Both the position numbers and the translations under genes were made by a program. Under the pieces are notes generated by a model. That model ran no database searches, was not told where the DNA came from, and was given only the letters and a program-made list of their open reading frames with translations. Positions 23,905 to 31,470 of a stretch of 39,666 nucleotides of DNA are shown here, piece by piece (the first letter of the stretch is position 1; each line of letters starts with the position of its first letter). Source of the DNA: Bacteroidota bacterium. GTDB lineage: Bacteria > Bacteroidota > Bacteroidia > Chitinophagales > Chitinophagaceae. The stretch is taken from positions 1 to 39,666 of the forward strand of contig JAEZJD010000032.1 in assembly GCA_023436425.1 (NCBI GenBank), written 5' to 3'.

Positions 23905-26832
23905 CTACGTAATAAACTTTCCCGTCCAGCTGTTCTCAACTTGGGACAAACCGGACGGCACACCTGCATAAACAAGATAGCCACCTTCGTCGCCGGCCTC
24001 GGGCCCTAGATCAATCACCCAATCAGCACTTTTAATGACGTCTGTATTATGCTCGATTACAATAATCGAATGCCCTTGTTCAATCAAGGCATTGAATGAT
24101 GCCAGCAGTTTTTTTATGTCGTGAAAATGAAGTCCGGTCGTAGGTTCATCGAAGATGAACATAATTTTACCTGCAGCTTTTCCTTTACCAAGAAAAGACG
24201 CCAATTTAACACGCTGCGCTTCGCCACCGGAAAGCGTGTCGGATGATTGTCCGAGCTTCACATATCCCAAGCCAACGTCGCTCAACGCTTTGATCACATT
24301 TACGATTTGCTTTTCATTGCTGAAAAATTCAAGTGCTTCATCAACGCTCATTTCAAGCACCTCAAACACGTTTTTTCCTTTATACTGCACTTCCAGCACT
24401 TCTTCTTTGAATTTTTTGCCGTTGCACACTTCACACGTCAGGTGCACATCTGCCAGAAACTGCATTTCAACAATCTTTTCTCCTTCACCCTTGCAGGCGT
24501 CACATCTTCCGCCATCCACATTGAACGAAAAATGTTTCGGCAGGAAGCCGCGCATTTTACTCAGCGGCTGCGCCGCAAATAAGTCACGAACACAATCCCA
24601 TGCTTTCACATAAGTAACGGGATTACTGCGCGACGATTTGCCAATGGGATTTTGATCAACCATTTCTATCTGCGTAATCTGGTCGATATCGCCGGAAATC
24701 GCTTTGTGGAAACCGACTTTGTCTGCCGGTTCACCCTGCAATTTTTTTAATGCCGGGTAAAGAATATGCTTTACCAAACTCGTTTTGCCGCTTCCGCTTA
24801 CACCGCTTACTACGCACAAAAGATTTAATGGAAATTCTACTGTGATGTCCTTCAAATTGTGTTGTCTTGCGCCTTCGACAACAATTGAAGTTTTCTTTTT
24901 GCGAGTTTGCTTTGGAACTTCTATTTGCAAATCGCCCTTAAGGTATTTACCGGTCAAGCTTTCGGGATCAGCGATGATTTCATCGTAGTTGCCAGCGGCA
25001 ACCACTTCACCGCCCATGTGCGACGCCAGCGGACCCATATCAATAATGTGGTCGGCTTCCCGCATCATCATTTCGTCGTGCTCTACCACCACAACAGTGT
25101 TGCCCAAGTCGCGCAACTCCTTTAAAACTTTTATAAGATTGTAAGTGTCGCGGGGATGCAGCCCAATAGAAGGTTCATCCAAAATGTACAGCGAATTTGT
25201 GAGATTACTACCCAAACTTCTGGTGAGTTGAATACGCTGACTTTCACCTCCACTCAATGTATTTGCAAGCCGGTTCAATGTAAGATAACCTAGTCCTACA
25301 TGCATCATCGTGTCAATCCGGTGATTGATTTCGATGAGCACCCGCTTTGCCACTTCTTTGTCGTAATCGGACAAAGATTCGGCCGTTTCACTGAACCATT
25401 GTTTCAAGTCTCTTATAGGCAGCTCACTCAGTTCTCCGATGTGTCTTCCATTAACCTTCACGTATAAAGCTTCTTTTCGCAAGCGATATCCTTCGCAGTC
25501 GGGACAAGCAGTTTTGCCGCGATATCTGCTTAGCAAAACCCGATACTGAACTTTGTATAAATTTTGTTCTACTTCTTTAAAAAAGTCGTCGATGCCGTAC
25601 ACGTGCTCATTTCCCTTCCACAAAATCCGATATTGTTCTTTCGTCAAATCCGCGATAGCCTTGTGAACAGGAAAGTCAAACTTGCGTGCACCTTTGATGA
25701 AGTTTTCTTTCCACTTTCCCAACTTTTCTCCTTTCCAGGGAGCCACGGCGCCTTCGTAAATGCTTAGTCTTTTATCGGGAATTACAAGATCTTCATCAAT
25801 GCCCAGCACCAAAGAGAAACCTTCGCAGGTGGGGCATGCTCCAAACGGATTATTGAAAGAGAATAAATTGGGAGTAGGCTCCTCGAATGTTATTCCATCG
25901 AGCTCAAAGCGATTGTTGAAGTGAAGAAGTGAATGATGAGTTGATGGATGACCGTTTTCAGCTTCCGACTTTTTGTTTTCATATTTATTGGGTTCTTGTA
26001 TTTTTTCTTTTTGTACTTCTAAATAAACGTCACCTTCACCTTCGTAAAAAGCAGTTCCAGTAGAATCCGAAAGACGGTGCTTATCATCTTCATTAAATGG
26101 TTTTACTATGATGCGATCAATTAAAATGAAGATGTTTTCAGGATAACGGAAGGCAATTTCGAATTCGTCTTGATTGGACAGTAAATCTTCAATATGGTAA
26201 ATCTTTCCCTCGTCAACCGGATTTTCTTTTTTGGTATGAGAAAGAGGTGAAATATAGATGCGTGAAAAACCTTTTTGCATCAAGATGTTAAGTTCTTCAC
26301 GTTCGTCTCTATTCCGGTGCTGCTTGAAGGCTGCTAGAATGAAAACCTTGCTGCCTTCTGGCAGATTAGTGACTGCCTGAACAACATCAGGTACATCGTC
26401 TTTCTTGACAATTCTCCCAGATACAGGTGAAATTGTTTTGCCGATCCGCGCAAACATCAGCCGCAGGTAATCATAAATTTCAGTCAGACTTCCAACGGTG
26501 CTCCGCGGTGTCCGTGTAATAACTTTTTGTTCAATGGCAATGGCAGGTGCAAGACCTTTGATATAATCTACGTCCGGCTTGTCCATCCGGTTGAGAAACT
26601 GACGAACGTAAGCGCTCAGGCTTTCTGCATAACGCCGCTGCCCTTCTGCAAATAAGGTGTCGATCGTTAAGGAAGATTTTCCCGAGCCGGAAACTCCTGT
26701 AACGACAATTAATTTATTTCGGGGAAAAACAACATCAATATTCTTAAGGTTGTGAACCCGGGCACCTTTTATAAAAATATCCGTTGACTTATGAGATTGA
26801 GCCAATCGTTCCTTAACCGCTTTTTCTTTCAT
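23905..26832 (-). CDS. uvrA: Excinuclease ABC subunit A
   Basis: This is the damage-recognition ATPase of nucleotide excision repair, which loads UvrB on distorted DNA. The 975-residue product has two ABC ATPase halves: Walker A GVSGSGKSS near residue 46 and GVSGSGKTS near 670, each later followed by an LSGGE signature (TLSGGESQRIQLTRS and TLSGGEAQRVKLASF). Four-cysteine zinc modules are visible (CPTCEGF/CPDCEGY and CDACKGEG/CEVCNGKK). The segment near residues 279-303, rich in Lys, Glu, His and Ser, is a low-complexity insert that lengthens the protein slightly over the usual 940. It is convergent with DUF4293; its promoter lies in the 244-base gap shared with the divergent sigma factor gene. 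Confidence 0.98.
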   Translation of the reverse strand: MKEKAVKERLAQSHKSTDIFIKGARVHNLKNIDVVFPRNKLIVVTGVSGSGKSSLTIDTLFAEGQRRYAESLSAYVRQFLNRMDKPDVDYIKGLAPAIAIEQKVITRTPRSTVGSLTEIYDYLRLMFARIGKTISPVSGRIVKKDDVPDVVQAVTNLPEGSKVFILAAFKQHRNRDEREELNILMQKGFSRIYISPLSHTKKENPVDEGKIYHIEDLLSNQDEFEIAFRYPENIFILIDRIIVKPFNEDDKHRLSDSTGTAFYEGEGDVYLEVQKEKIQEPNKYENKKSEAENGHPSTHHSLLHFNNRFELDGITFEEPTPNLFSFNNPFGACPTCEGFSLVLGIDEDLVIPDKRLSIYEGAVAPWKGEKLGKWKENFIKGARKFDFPVHKAIADLTKEQYRILWKGNEHVYGIDDFFKEVEQNLYKVQYRVLLSRYRGKTACPDCEGYRLRKEALYVKVNGRHIGELSELPIRDLKQWFSETAESLSDYDKEVAKRVLIEINHRIDTMMHVGLGYLTLNRLANTLSGGESQRIQLTRSLGSNLTNSLYILDEPSIGLHPRDTYNLIKVLKELRDLGNTVVVVEHDEMMMREADHIIDMGPLASHMGGEVVAAGNYDEIIADPESLTGKYLKGDLQIEVPKQTRKKKTSIVVEGARQHNLKDITVEFPLNLLCVVSGVSGSGKTSLVKHILYPALKKLQGEPADKVGFHKAISGDIDQITQIEMVDQNPIGKSSRSNPVTYVKAWDCVRDLFAAQPLSKMRGFLPKHFSFNVDGGRCDACKGEGEKIVEMQFLADVHLTCEVCNGKKFKEEVLEVQYKGKNVFEVLEMSVDEALEFFSNEKQIVNVIKALSDVGLGYVKLGQSSDTLSGGEAQRVKLASFLGKGKAAGKIMFIFDEPTTGLHFHDIKKLLASFNALIEQGHSIIVIEHNTDVIKSADWVIDLGPEAGDEGGYLVYAGVPSGLSQVENSWTGKFIT

Positions 26833-26842
26833 CTTGAGCCGA

Positions 26843-26850
26843 CAAATGTA
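26843..26850 (-). promoter_or_regulatory. Candidate -7 promoter element for uvrA
   Basis: On the minus strand the bases read TACATTTG, a full match to TAnnTTTG, ten bases before the uvrA ATG. No clear -33 box is seen. No LexA-type palindrome was recognised nearby. Confidence 0.3.
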
Positions 26851-27068
26851 GCATGGGACAAAAAGCTAACAGGAGAAGGTTAACAATTCTTTGCAGATTT
26901 TTTTCAGGCGCCGAACAATATTTATTGTGTTATTTGGAAAAGAAATCTATTTTTATAGCCAAATCAACCAAACCCCTAAACTTAAAAAGTTAACAAGCCT
27001 ATCGCATATACTTCTACTCCCAACTGAATTAATACGAAATCCAAGATCCTGAAACCCTAAAAAACTGT

Positions 27069-27073
27069 AGGAG
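27069..27073 (+). promoter_or_regulatory. Strong Shine-Dalgarno site of the sigma factor gene
   Basis: AGGAG lies three bases before the ATG at 27077. A clean Shine-Dalgarno sequence is uncommon in this phylum and among the other genes in this window, and it fixes the start codon. Confidence 0.6.
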
Positions 27074-27076
27074 TAT

Positions 27077-27658
27077 ATGAATGCATTATCTAAACTGTCC
27101 GATCACGAGCTAGTAAACTCGTTCAATGCTGGTAATGTAAACGCATTAGAAGCCTTGGTATTGCGCCACAAGGACAAACTTTACACTTCCATTTTCTTCC
27201 TTGTTAAGGACAAGTATCTTGCCGAAGATATTTTTCAGGATGTATTTATTCGCGTGATCGACACAATCCGCGGGGGACGATACACTGAAGAAGGGAAGTT
27301 TTTACCATGGGCAATGCGCATTGCACACAACCTTTGTGTAGATCATTTCAGAAAAGTTAAAAGAACGCCGACTATTAAAAACAGTGAAGATCAGGACATT
27401 TTTGAGGTGCTGAACTTTACCGAAGATTCCGCGGAAACGAAAATGATGAAGAAACAGAGCTATAATCGTGTAAAGGACATGCTCGACCAACTGCCGGAAG
27501 ACCAGCGTGAAGTTATAATTCTTCGTCACTACGCGGACATGAGCTTTAAAGAAATAGCCCATGTAACCAATTGCAGTATTAACACGGCTTTGGGAAGAAT
27601 GAGATACGGATTGATCAACTTGCGCAAGATGATGGTGCAAAAACAAATTGCTCTTTAA
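27077..27658 (+). CDS. ECF-type RNA polymerase sigma-70 family factor
   Basis: The 193-residue product has sigma region 2 (about 22-92) with LAEDIFQDVFIRVIDTI at 47-63 and the promoter-melting segment FLPWAMRIAHNLCVDHFRK. Region 4 (about 130-185) has LPEDQREVIILRHYADMSFKEIAHVTN with a helix-turn-helix ending NTALGRMRYGLINLRK. There is no region 1 or 3, so it is ECF-like. No anti-sigma gene is adjacent, and no FecR/SusC-type partner is seen. A strong AGGAG site precedes the ATG. A structured region and an intrinsic terminator follow. The regulon is unknown. Confidence 0.92.
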   Translation: MNALSKLSDHELVNSFNAGNVNALEALVLRHKDKLYTSIFFLVKDKYLAEDIFQDVFIRVIDTIRGGRYTEEGKFLPWAMRIAHNLCVDHFRKVKRTPTIKNSEDQDIFEVLNFTEDSAETKMMKKQSYNRVKDMLDQLPEDQREVIILRHYADMSFKEIAHVTNCSINTALGRMRYGLINLRKMMVQKQIAL

Positions 27659-27689
27659 AGTTTAAATGAAACTTCGCTCTTAAATTCTT

Positions 27690-27743
27690 GTCATTTCTTT
27701 TCTCCCATCACACGCTTGCCGTGATAGGTTGATGAGAAATGAC
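27690..27743 (+). ncRNA. Candidate structured RNA (3' UTR or small RNA) downstream of the sigma factor
   Basis: Three nested inverted repeats form a bulged hairpin. GTCATTTCT (27690-27698) pairs with AGAAATGAC (27735-27743), CATCA (27706-27710) with TGATG (27730-27734), and CACG (27711-27714) with CGTG (27720-27723) around a 5-base loop. It is followed 9 bases later by an intrinsic terminator, so the segment 27690-27778 could be the stable 3' end of the sigma mRNA or a separate small RNA. I do not recognise a known RNA family. Confidence 0.35.
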
Positions 27744-27752
27744 GCCCAACTG

Positions 27753-27778
27753 AAGCACTCGTTCGCGGGTGCTTTTTT
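27753..27778 (+). terminator. Intrinsic terminator with UUCG tetraloop downstream of the sigma factor gene
   Basis: AAGCACTCG (27753-27761) pairs with CGGGTGCTT (27766-27774) through 9 pairs, one of them G-U, closing a TTCG loop. It runs into a tract of six T residues. It lies 95 bases after the sigma stop codon. Confidence 0.85.
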
Positions 27779-27851
27779 AATGCTAATAATTCAAGGTGAT
27801 GATATCTTATCCGCAAATTCGATTGACCTTTTAGCCTTAAGGTTGTTTTCG

Positions 27852-27859
27852 TATTTTTG
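27852..27859 (+). promoter_or_regulatory. Candidate -7 promoter element for the PLP enzyme gene
   Basis: TATTTTTG matches TAnnTTTG about 100 bases before the ATG at 27961 and just downstream of the preceding terminator, where a promoter is expected. A TTTA 18 bases upstream is an imperfect -33 box. Confidence 0.4.
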
Positions 27860-27960
27860 CAGAATACAAACTGCGACAACTTCGCTCAGAACCATAGCAG
27901 ATAACGAACAACAACTGTTCGATTTAACTTCAAACTTGAAACTAAAAACTATAAACTTTC

Positions 27961-29220
27961 ATGGCAGATCTATTTGAAAGACTTCTAAAGAATTACGGAC
28001 CTCTTGGACAACATCGTGAAAGAGCGTACGGCTATTACGCTTTTCCAAAGTTAGAGGGTGACATTGGCAGTAGAATGAAGTTTAGAGGCAAGGACGTTAT
28101 TGTGTGGAGCTTAAATAATTATTTAGGACTTGCAAACCACCCCGAAGTACGCCAGGCAGATGAACAAGGCACAAGAGAATTCGGGCTCGCGTACCCGATG
28201 GGTGCCAGAATGATGAGCGGAAACAGCATTCATCACGAACAGTTGGAAAGGGAATTAGCTGCCTTTGAAAACAAAGAAGACGCTTGCCTGCTGAACTATG
28301 GTTACCAGGGTATGGTGAGCATCATCGATGTGTTGTGCAGCCGGCATGACGTGATTGTTTACGATGCCGAAAGTCACGCTTGCATCATTGATGGCGTTCG
28401 CTTGCATCCCGGTCAGCGGTATGTTTTTAAACACAACGACATTGAAGATTTCGAAAAGCAATTACAACGAGCCGCTGCGTTGATTGATGATAAAGGCACA
28501 GGAGGAATTCTCGTTATTACAGAAGGCGTATTTGGAATGGCAGGTGATCAGGGGAAGCTAAAAGAAATTGCTGCACTAAAAGAAAAATACAACTTTCGTT
28601 TGCTTGTAGATGATGCACACGGTTTTGGAACTCTAGGCAAAACAGGAGCCGGCGCAGGCGAAGAACAGGGTGTACAAGACAAAATTGATCTTTACTTTTC
28701 CACTTTTGCAAAATCAATGGCGTCTATCGGGGCCTTCGTTGCAGGCGACCGAAACATCATTGACTATATTCGCTGGAACATTCGCAGCCAGATTTTTGCA
28801 AAGAGCCTGCCGATGCCCTTTGTACTCGGAAATTTAAAAAGGCTGGAACTGTTGCGCACCAGACCAGAATTGAAAAATAAATTGTGGGAGAATGCACGCA
28901 AGCTGCAAAACGGATTAAAAGAAAAGGGCTTTGATATTGGCAATACAGACACACCAGTAACACCTGTGTACATGAAAGGTGGTGTGGAAGAGGCAACCGC
29001 AATGGTGCTTGACCTTCGTGAAAACTATGGAGTCTTTGCCTCCGTTGTGGTATATCCGGTAATTCCAAAAGGTCACATTATTTACCGATTAATCCCAACT
29101 GCCGTACACACCGATGCTGATATAGAAGAAACGCTCGTCGCTTTTGAAGAGACGAAGAAAAAGCTGGATGAAGGAGCGTATAAAACAGAGGTTATTCCTG
29201 ATATGGCTGAAGCAAGATAA
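27961..29220 (+). CDS. PLP-dependent alpha-oxoamine synthase family enzyme (KBL/SPT/BioF-like)
   Basis: Enzymes of this fold-type I family condense an amino acid with an acyl-CoA and release CO2, or run the reverse. The 419-residue protein has the PLP-stacking H139 (DAESHACIIDG), the PLP-binding pair D217 and H220 in LLVDDAHGFG, and the Schiff-base lysine K251 in STFAKSMASIGAF. The N-terminal extension (1-45) and the AYPMGARMMSGNSIHH segment in place of the usual G-S/T-R-x-x-x-G differ from the serine palmitoyltransferases and BioF sequences I remember. Candidate roles are sphingolipid base formation or 2-amino-3-ketobutyrate metabolism; neither is shown. It is monocistronic, with a terminator 20 bases after the stop. 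Confidence 0.88.
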   Translation: MADLFERLLKNYGPLGQHRERAYGYYAFPKLEGDIGSRMKFRGKDVIVWSLNNYLGLANHPEVRQADEQGTREFGLAYPMGARMMSGNSIHHEQLERELAAFENKEDACLLNYGYQGMVSIIDVLCSRHDVIVYDAESHACIIDGVRLHPGQRYVFKHNDIEDFEKQLQRAAALIDDKGTGGILVITEGVFGMAGDQGKLKEIAALKEKYNFRLLVDDAHGFGTLGKTGAGAGEEQGVQDKIDLYFSTFAKSMASIGAFVAGDRNIIDYIRWNIRSQIFAKSLPMPFVLGNLKRLELLRTRPELKNKLWENARKLQNGLKEKGFDIGNTDTPVTPVYMKGGVEEATAMVLDLRENYGVFASVVVYPVIPKGHIIYRLIPTAVHTDADIEETLVAFEETKKKLDEGAYKTEVIPDMAEAR

Positions 29221-29240
29221 TAGTTCATATTCCTGGTAAG

Positions 29241-29268
29241 AAAGCACTGCAAACGCGGTGCTTTTTTT
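29241..29268 (+). terminator. Intrinsic terminator of the PLP enzyme gene
   Basis: AAAGCACTGC (29241-29250) pairs with GCGGTGCTTT (29255-29264) through 10 pairs, one G-U, around an AAAC loop. The T-run extends to 29268. It shares the AAGCAC/GTGCTT stem core with the terminator at 27753-27778. Confidence 0.88.
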
Positions 29269-29330
29269 AACGATGCATATCTTGCGAAATAATTACTTTT
29301 ACGACTCATTTGAAATAGCTGATCGCTACA

Positions 29331-29444
29331 ATGAAAAAGAACACACACAACAAACAATTCGTTTTCCATGCGCAAGCTGCTACACGCATGTACGATGTGT
29401 GCTTCGACCTATTTCGCTATCTCTCAAGACGACGCAGCTTCTGA
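29331..29444 (+). CDS. Short ORF upstream of the arginine operon, possible Arg leader peptide
   Basis: An ATG-started frame of 37 codons begins MKKNTHNKQFVFHAQ and ends YLSRRRSF-stop, with three consecutive Arg codons (AGA CGA CGC, 29427-29435) shortly before the stop and two further Arg codons earlier. It sits between the terminator of the previous gene and the arginine operon, and its stop codon lies inside the left arm of a perfect 8-bp inverted repeat. This is the layout of an amino-acid leader peptide. There is no obvious Shine-Dalgarno site, and translation is not proven. Confidence 0.4.
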   Translation: MKKNTHNKQFVFHAQAATRMYDVCFDLFRYLSRRRSF

Positions 29445-29476
29445 TAGGACGAGCTTCTTACCACAGCCCCTATCAG
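29441..29476 (+). promoter_or_regulatory. Stem-loop in the arginine operon leader
   Basis: CTGATAGG (29441-29448) and CCTATCAG (29469-29476) are perfect complements separated by 20 bases. The left arm starts six bases after the triple Arg codon run, so a ribosome paused there would cover it. No U-tract follows, so it is not an intrinsic terminator by itself. A second weak hairpin (TTCAAT at 29528-29533 with ATTGGA at 29543-29548) would mask the TTG start codon of the next gene. The rest of the 275-base leader between 29269 and 29543 shows nothing else I can name. Confidence 0.4.
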
Positions 29477-29543
29477 TGAACTCCTTCCGCATACGTTGGT
29501 ACAGGATTGGTAATCCAAATAAGTCTGTTCAATCTTTTACACA

Positions 29544-30257
29544 TTGGAGAATCAAAACATCATCATAAGGGTGGCGACACCGGATGACAAAAAATATTCA
29601 AAAACCATCACGGATGAAATGGAATCGTCCGCAAAAGCTCGCGGAACCGGCATTGCTAAACGAACCCCTGAATATCTGGACTTGAAGATTGATGAGGGCA
29701 AAGCAGTGATTGCCGTTACACCCGAAGGAGAATGGGTCGGCTTCTGCTACATCGAAACCTGGGAAGGTGAATACGTCGCCAATTCAGGACTTATTGTTGC
29801 TCCAATCTTTCGCAAAAGTGGTGTTGCTAAAGCTATCAAACAACGCATTTTTCAGCTGAGCAGAGAGAAATATCCTGATGCAAAAATCTTTGGGTTAACT
29901 ACCGGCTTAGCTGTAATGAAGATCAATAGTGAACTCGGATACGAGCCTGTAACTTATTCGGAACTCACGCAGGATGAGAAGTTTTGGGCGGGATGCAAAA
30001 GCTGTGTGAACTATGACATTTTGATGAGCAAAGAGCGAAAGAATTGTTTGTGCACTGCCATGCTTTTCGATCCCAAAGATCATTACGAGCCTAAAGAAAC
30101 ACAGGAGCATTTCGAAGAAAAAAGCAAAGTGTACGAAAGGCTGCTGAAGAGCAAGCAAAGCAAATTTTTAAAGCGGCTGATTGGAGCTGATAAAAATAAT
30201 GCGGACCGCAACAACAATCGAAAGCTAAAGATGTTTTTATTCAACTTACTTCATTAA
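29544..30257 (+). CDS. GNAT acyltransferase of the arginine operon, probable N-acylglutamate synthase
   Basis: As first gene of the operon it probably makes N-succinyl- or N-acetylglutamate, the entry step otherwise missing here. The 237-residue protein has a GNAT domain, with NSGLIVAPIFRKSGVAKAI at 80-98 covering the acyl-CoA binding region. From memory, an operon-encoded GNAT in Bacteroides thetaiotaomicron was assigned N-succinylglutamate synthase on genetic evidence, and the motifs KARGTGIAKRT and GLTTGLAVMKINSELGY look alike. After the GNAT core come four cysteines, C151, C154, C168 and C170 (CxxC, CxC), which could bind metal. The frame is closed by stops at 29511 and 29520, and TTG at 29544 is the only plausible start before internal codons. 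It is 10 bases upstream of argG. Confidence 0.82.
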   Translation: MENQNIIIRVATPDDKKYSKTITDEMESSAKARGTGIAKRTPEYLDLKIDEGKAVIAVTPEGEWVGFCYIETWEGEYVANSGLIVAPIFRKSGVAKAIKQRIFQLSREKYPDAKIFGLTTGLAVMKINSELGYEPVTYSELTQDEKFWAGCKSCVNYDILMSKERKNCLCTAMLFDPKDHYEPKETQEHFEEKSKVYERLLKSKQSKFLKRLIGADKNNADRNNNRKLKMFLFNLLH

Positions 30258-30267
30258 TAATTGTTAG

Positions 30268-31470
30268 ATGAACAAATTGGTCCTTGGTTTCAGTGGTGGA
30301 CTTGATACTTCGTATTGTGCAAAATACCTGAGCGAAGAAAACGGCTATGAAGTTCACAGTATTGTTGTGAACACTGGTGGCTTTACTGGCGATGAATTGA
30401 AAAAAATTGAGCAACATGCATACAGCCTTGGAGTGAAATCGCATACCACGGTCGATGCAGTCAGCAGTTATTATGACCGGATCATTAAGTATCTGGTATT
30501 TGGGAACGTATTGAAGAACAACACTTATCCACTTAGCGTAAGTGCGGAGAGATTGATTCAGGCATTGCACATTGCAGAACACGCGAAAAAGTTGGGTGTG
30601 CAGGCGGTAGCACATGGAAGCACGGGTGCAGGCAACGATCAGGTACGCTTCGACATGATTTTCCATATCATGATTCCTAACGTTGAGATCATCACTCCTA
30701 TCCGCGACCTGAAGTTGAGTCGTCAACAGGAAATTGAATATCTCAAGAGCAAAGGAGTTGACATGAATTTCGAAAAAGCTCTGTACTCAATTAATAAAGG
30801 TTTATGGGGGACCAGCGTTGGAGGAAAAGAAACACTTTCGTCGAAAGGCTGGTTACCGGATGAAGCCTGGCCATCAGCCGTGACGAAAACCGGCAATGAA
30901 GAAGTGAAGCTTTTCTTTGAAAAAGGTGAGTTGAAAGCTGTTAATGATCAAATTTCTTCACATCCTTCCGAATCGATTCAACTCTTACATTCTATTGCTG
31001 CACCGTACGGCATCGGAAGAGATATTCACGTGGGCGATACCATCATCGGCATAAAAGGACGAGTCGGATTTGAAGCTGCAGCTCCCATGATCATCATCAA
31101 AGCACACCATGCACTGGAGAAACATGTGCTAACGAAATGGCAGCTTAACTGGAAAGATCAATTAGCTCAATTTTATGGCAACTGGTTACATGAAGGTCAG
31201 ATTTTGGATCCCGTAATGAGGGACATCGAAGCTTTTTTTGAAAGCTCACAGCATAATGTGACCGGCGATGTTTTTTTGCAGCTTCTTCCTTACCGTTTTC
31301 AGATCACGGGCATTGAATCTAAATTTGATTTAATGAGCAGCAAGTTCGGTAATTACGGTGAGATGAACACAGGCTGGAGTGGAGACGATGTCAGAGGTTT
31401 TAGTAAAATCTTCGGAAATCAAACTGCCATTTATCACCAGGTGAAAGAATCAGCAGATGGAAAAAATTAA
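30268..31470 (+). CDS. argG: Argininosuccinate synthase
   Basis: It ligates citrulline and aspartate using ATP to give argininosuccinate, the penultimate step of arginine synthesis. The 400-residue length is normal. The PP-loop ATP-pyrophosphatase motif GFSGGLDTSYC is at residues 8-18, and AHGSTGAGNDQVRFD near 115-129 is the citrulline/aspartate binding signature. It follows the acyltransferase by 10 bases and overlaps argC by 14 bases, so translation is probably coupled. Confidence 0.96.
   Translation: MNKLVLGFSGGLDTSYCAKYLSEENGYEVHSIVVNTGGFTGDELKKIEQHAYSLGVKSHTTVDAVSSYYDRIIKYLVFGNVLKNNTYPLSVSAERLIQALHIAEHAKKLGVQAVAHGSTGAGNDQVRFDMIFHIMIPNVEIITPIRDLKLSRQQEIEYLKSKGVDMNFEKALYSINKGLWGTSVGGKETLSSKGWLPDEAWPSAVTKTGNEEVKLFFEKGELKAVNDQISSHPSESIQLLHSIAAPYGIGRDIHVGDTIIGIKGRVGFEAAAPMIIIKAHHALEKHVLTKWQLNWKDQLAQFYGNWLHEGQILDPVMRDIEAFFESSQHNVTGDVFLQLLPYRFQITGIESKFDLMSSKFGNYGEMNTGWSGDDVRGFSKIFGNQTAIYHQVKESADGKN

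Larger units (their letters stand above)
27659..27960. other. 302-base non-coding gap between the sigma factor and the PLP enzyme genes
   Basis: This stretch holds no convincing gene. It contains, in order, an imperfect long hairpin (27690-27743), an intrinsic terminator (27753-27778) and a candidate -7 promoter box (27852-27859) followed by a roughly 100-base A-rich leader before the ATG at 27961. Confidence 0.7.

Noticed and set aside
27691..27879. Minus-strand 62-residue frame in the sigma-PLP enzyme gap.
   Set aside because: It covers the hairpin and terminator region and has no family resemblance or start-site support.
27961..29220. Firm naming of the PLP enzyme as serine palmitoyltransferase.
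   Set aside because: The catalytic residues are shared by the whole alpha-oxoamine synthase family, and the segment around residues 76-92 differs from the Spt sequences I remember.
29368..29568. A 66-residue frame beginning MRKLLHACTMCAS with a weak signal-peptide look, in the arginine operon leader.
   Set aside because: It overlaps the short Arg-rich ORF and runs into the acyltransferase gene in another frame; its composition after residue 20 is not protein-like, and nothing supports translation.
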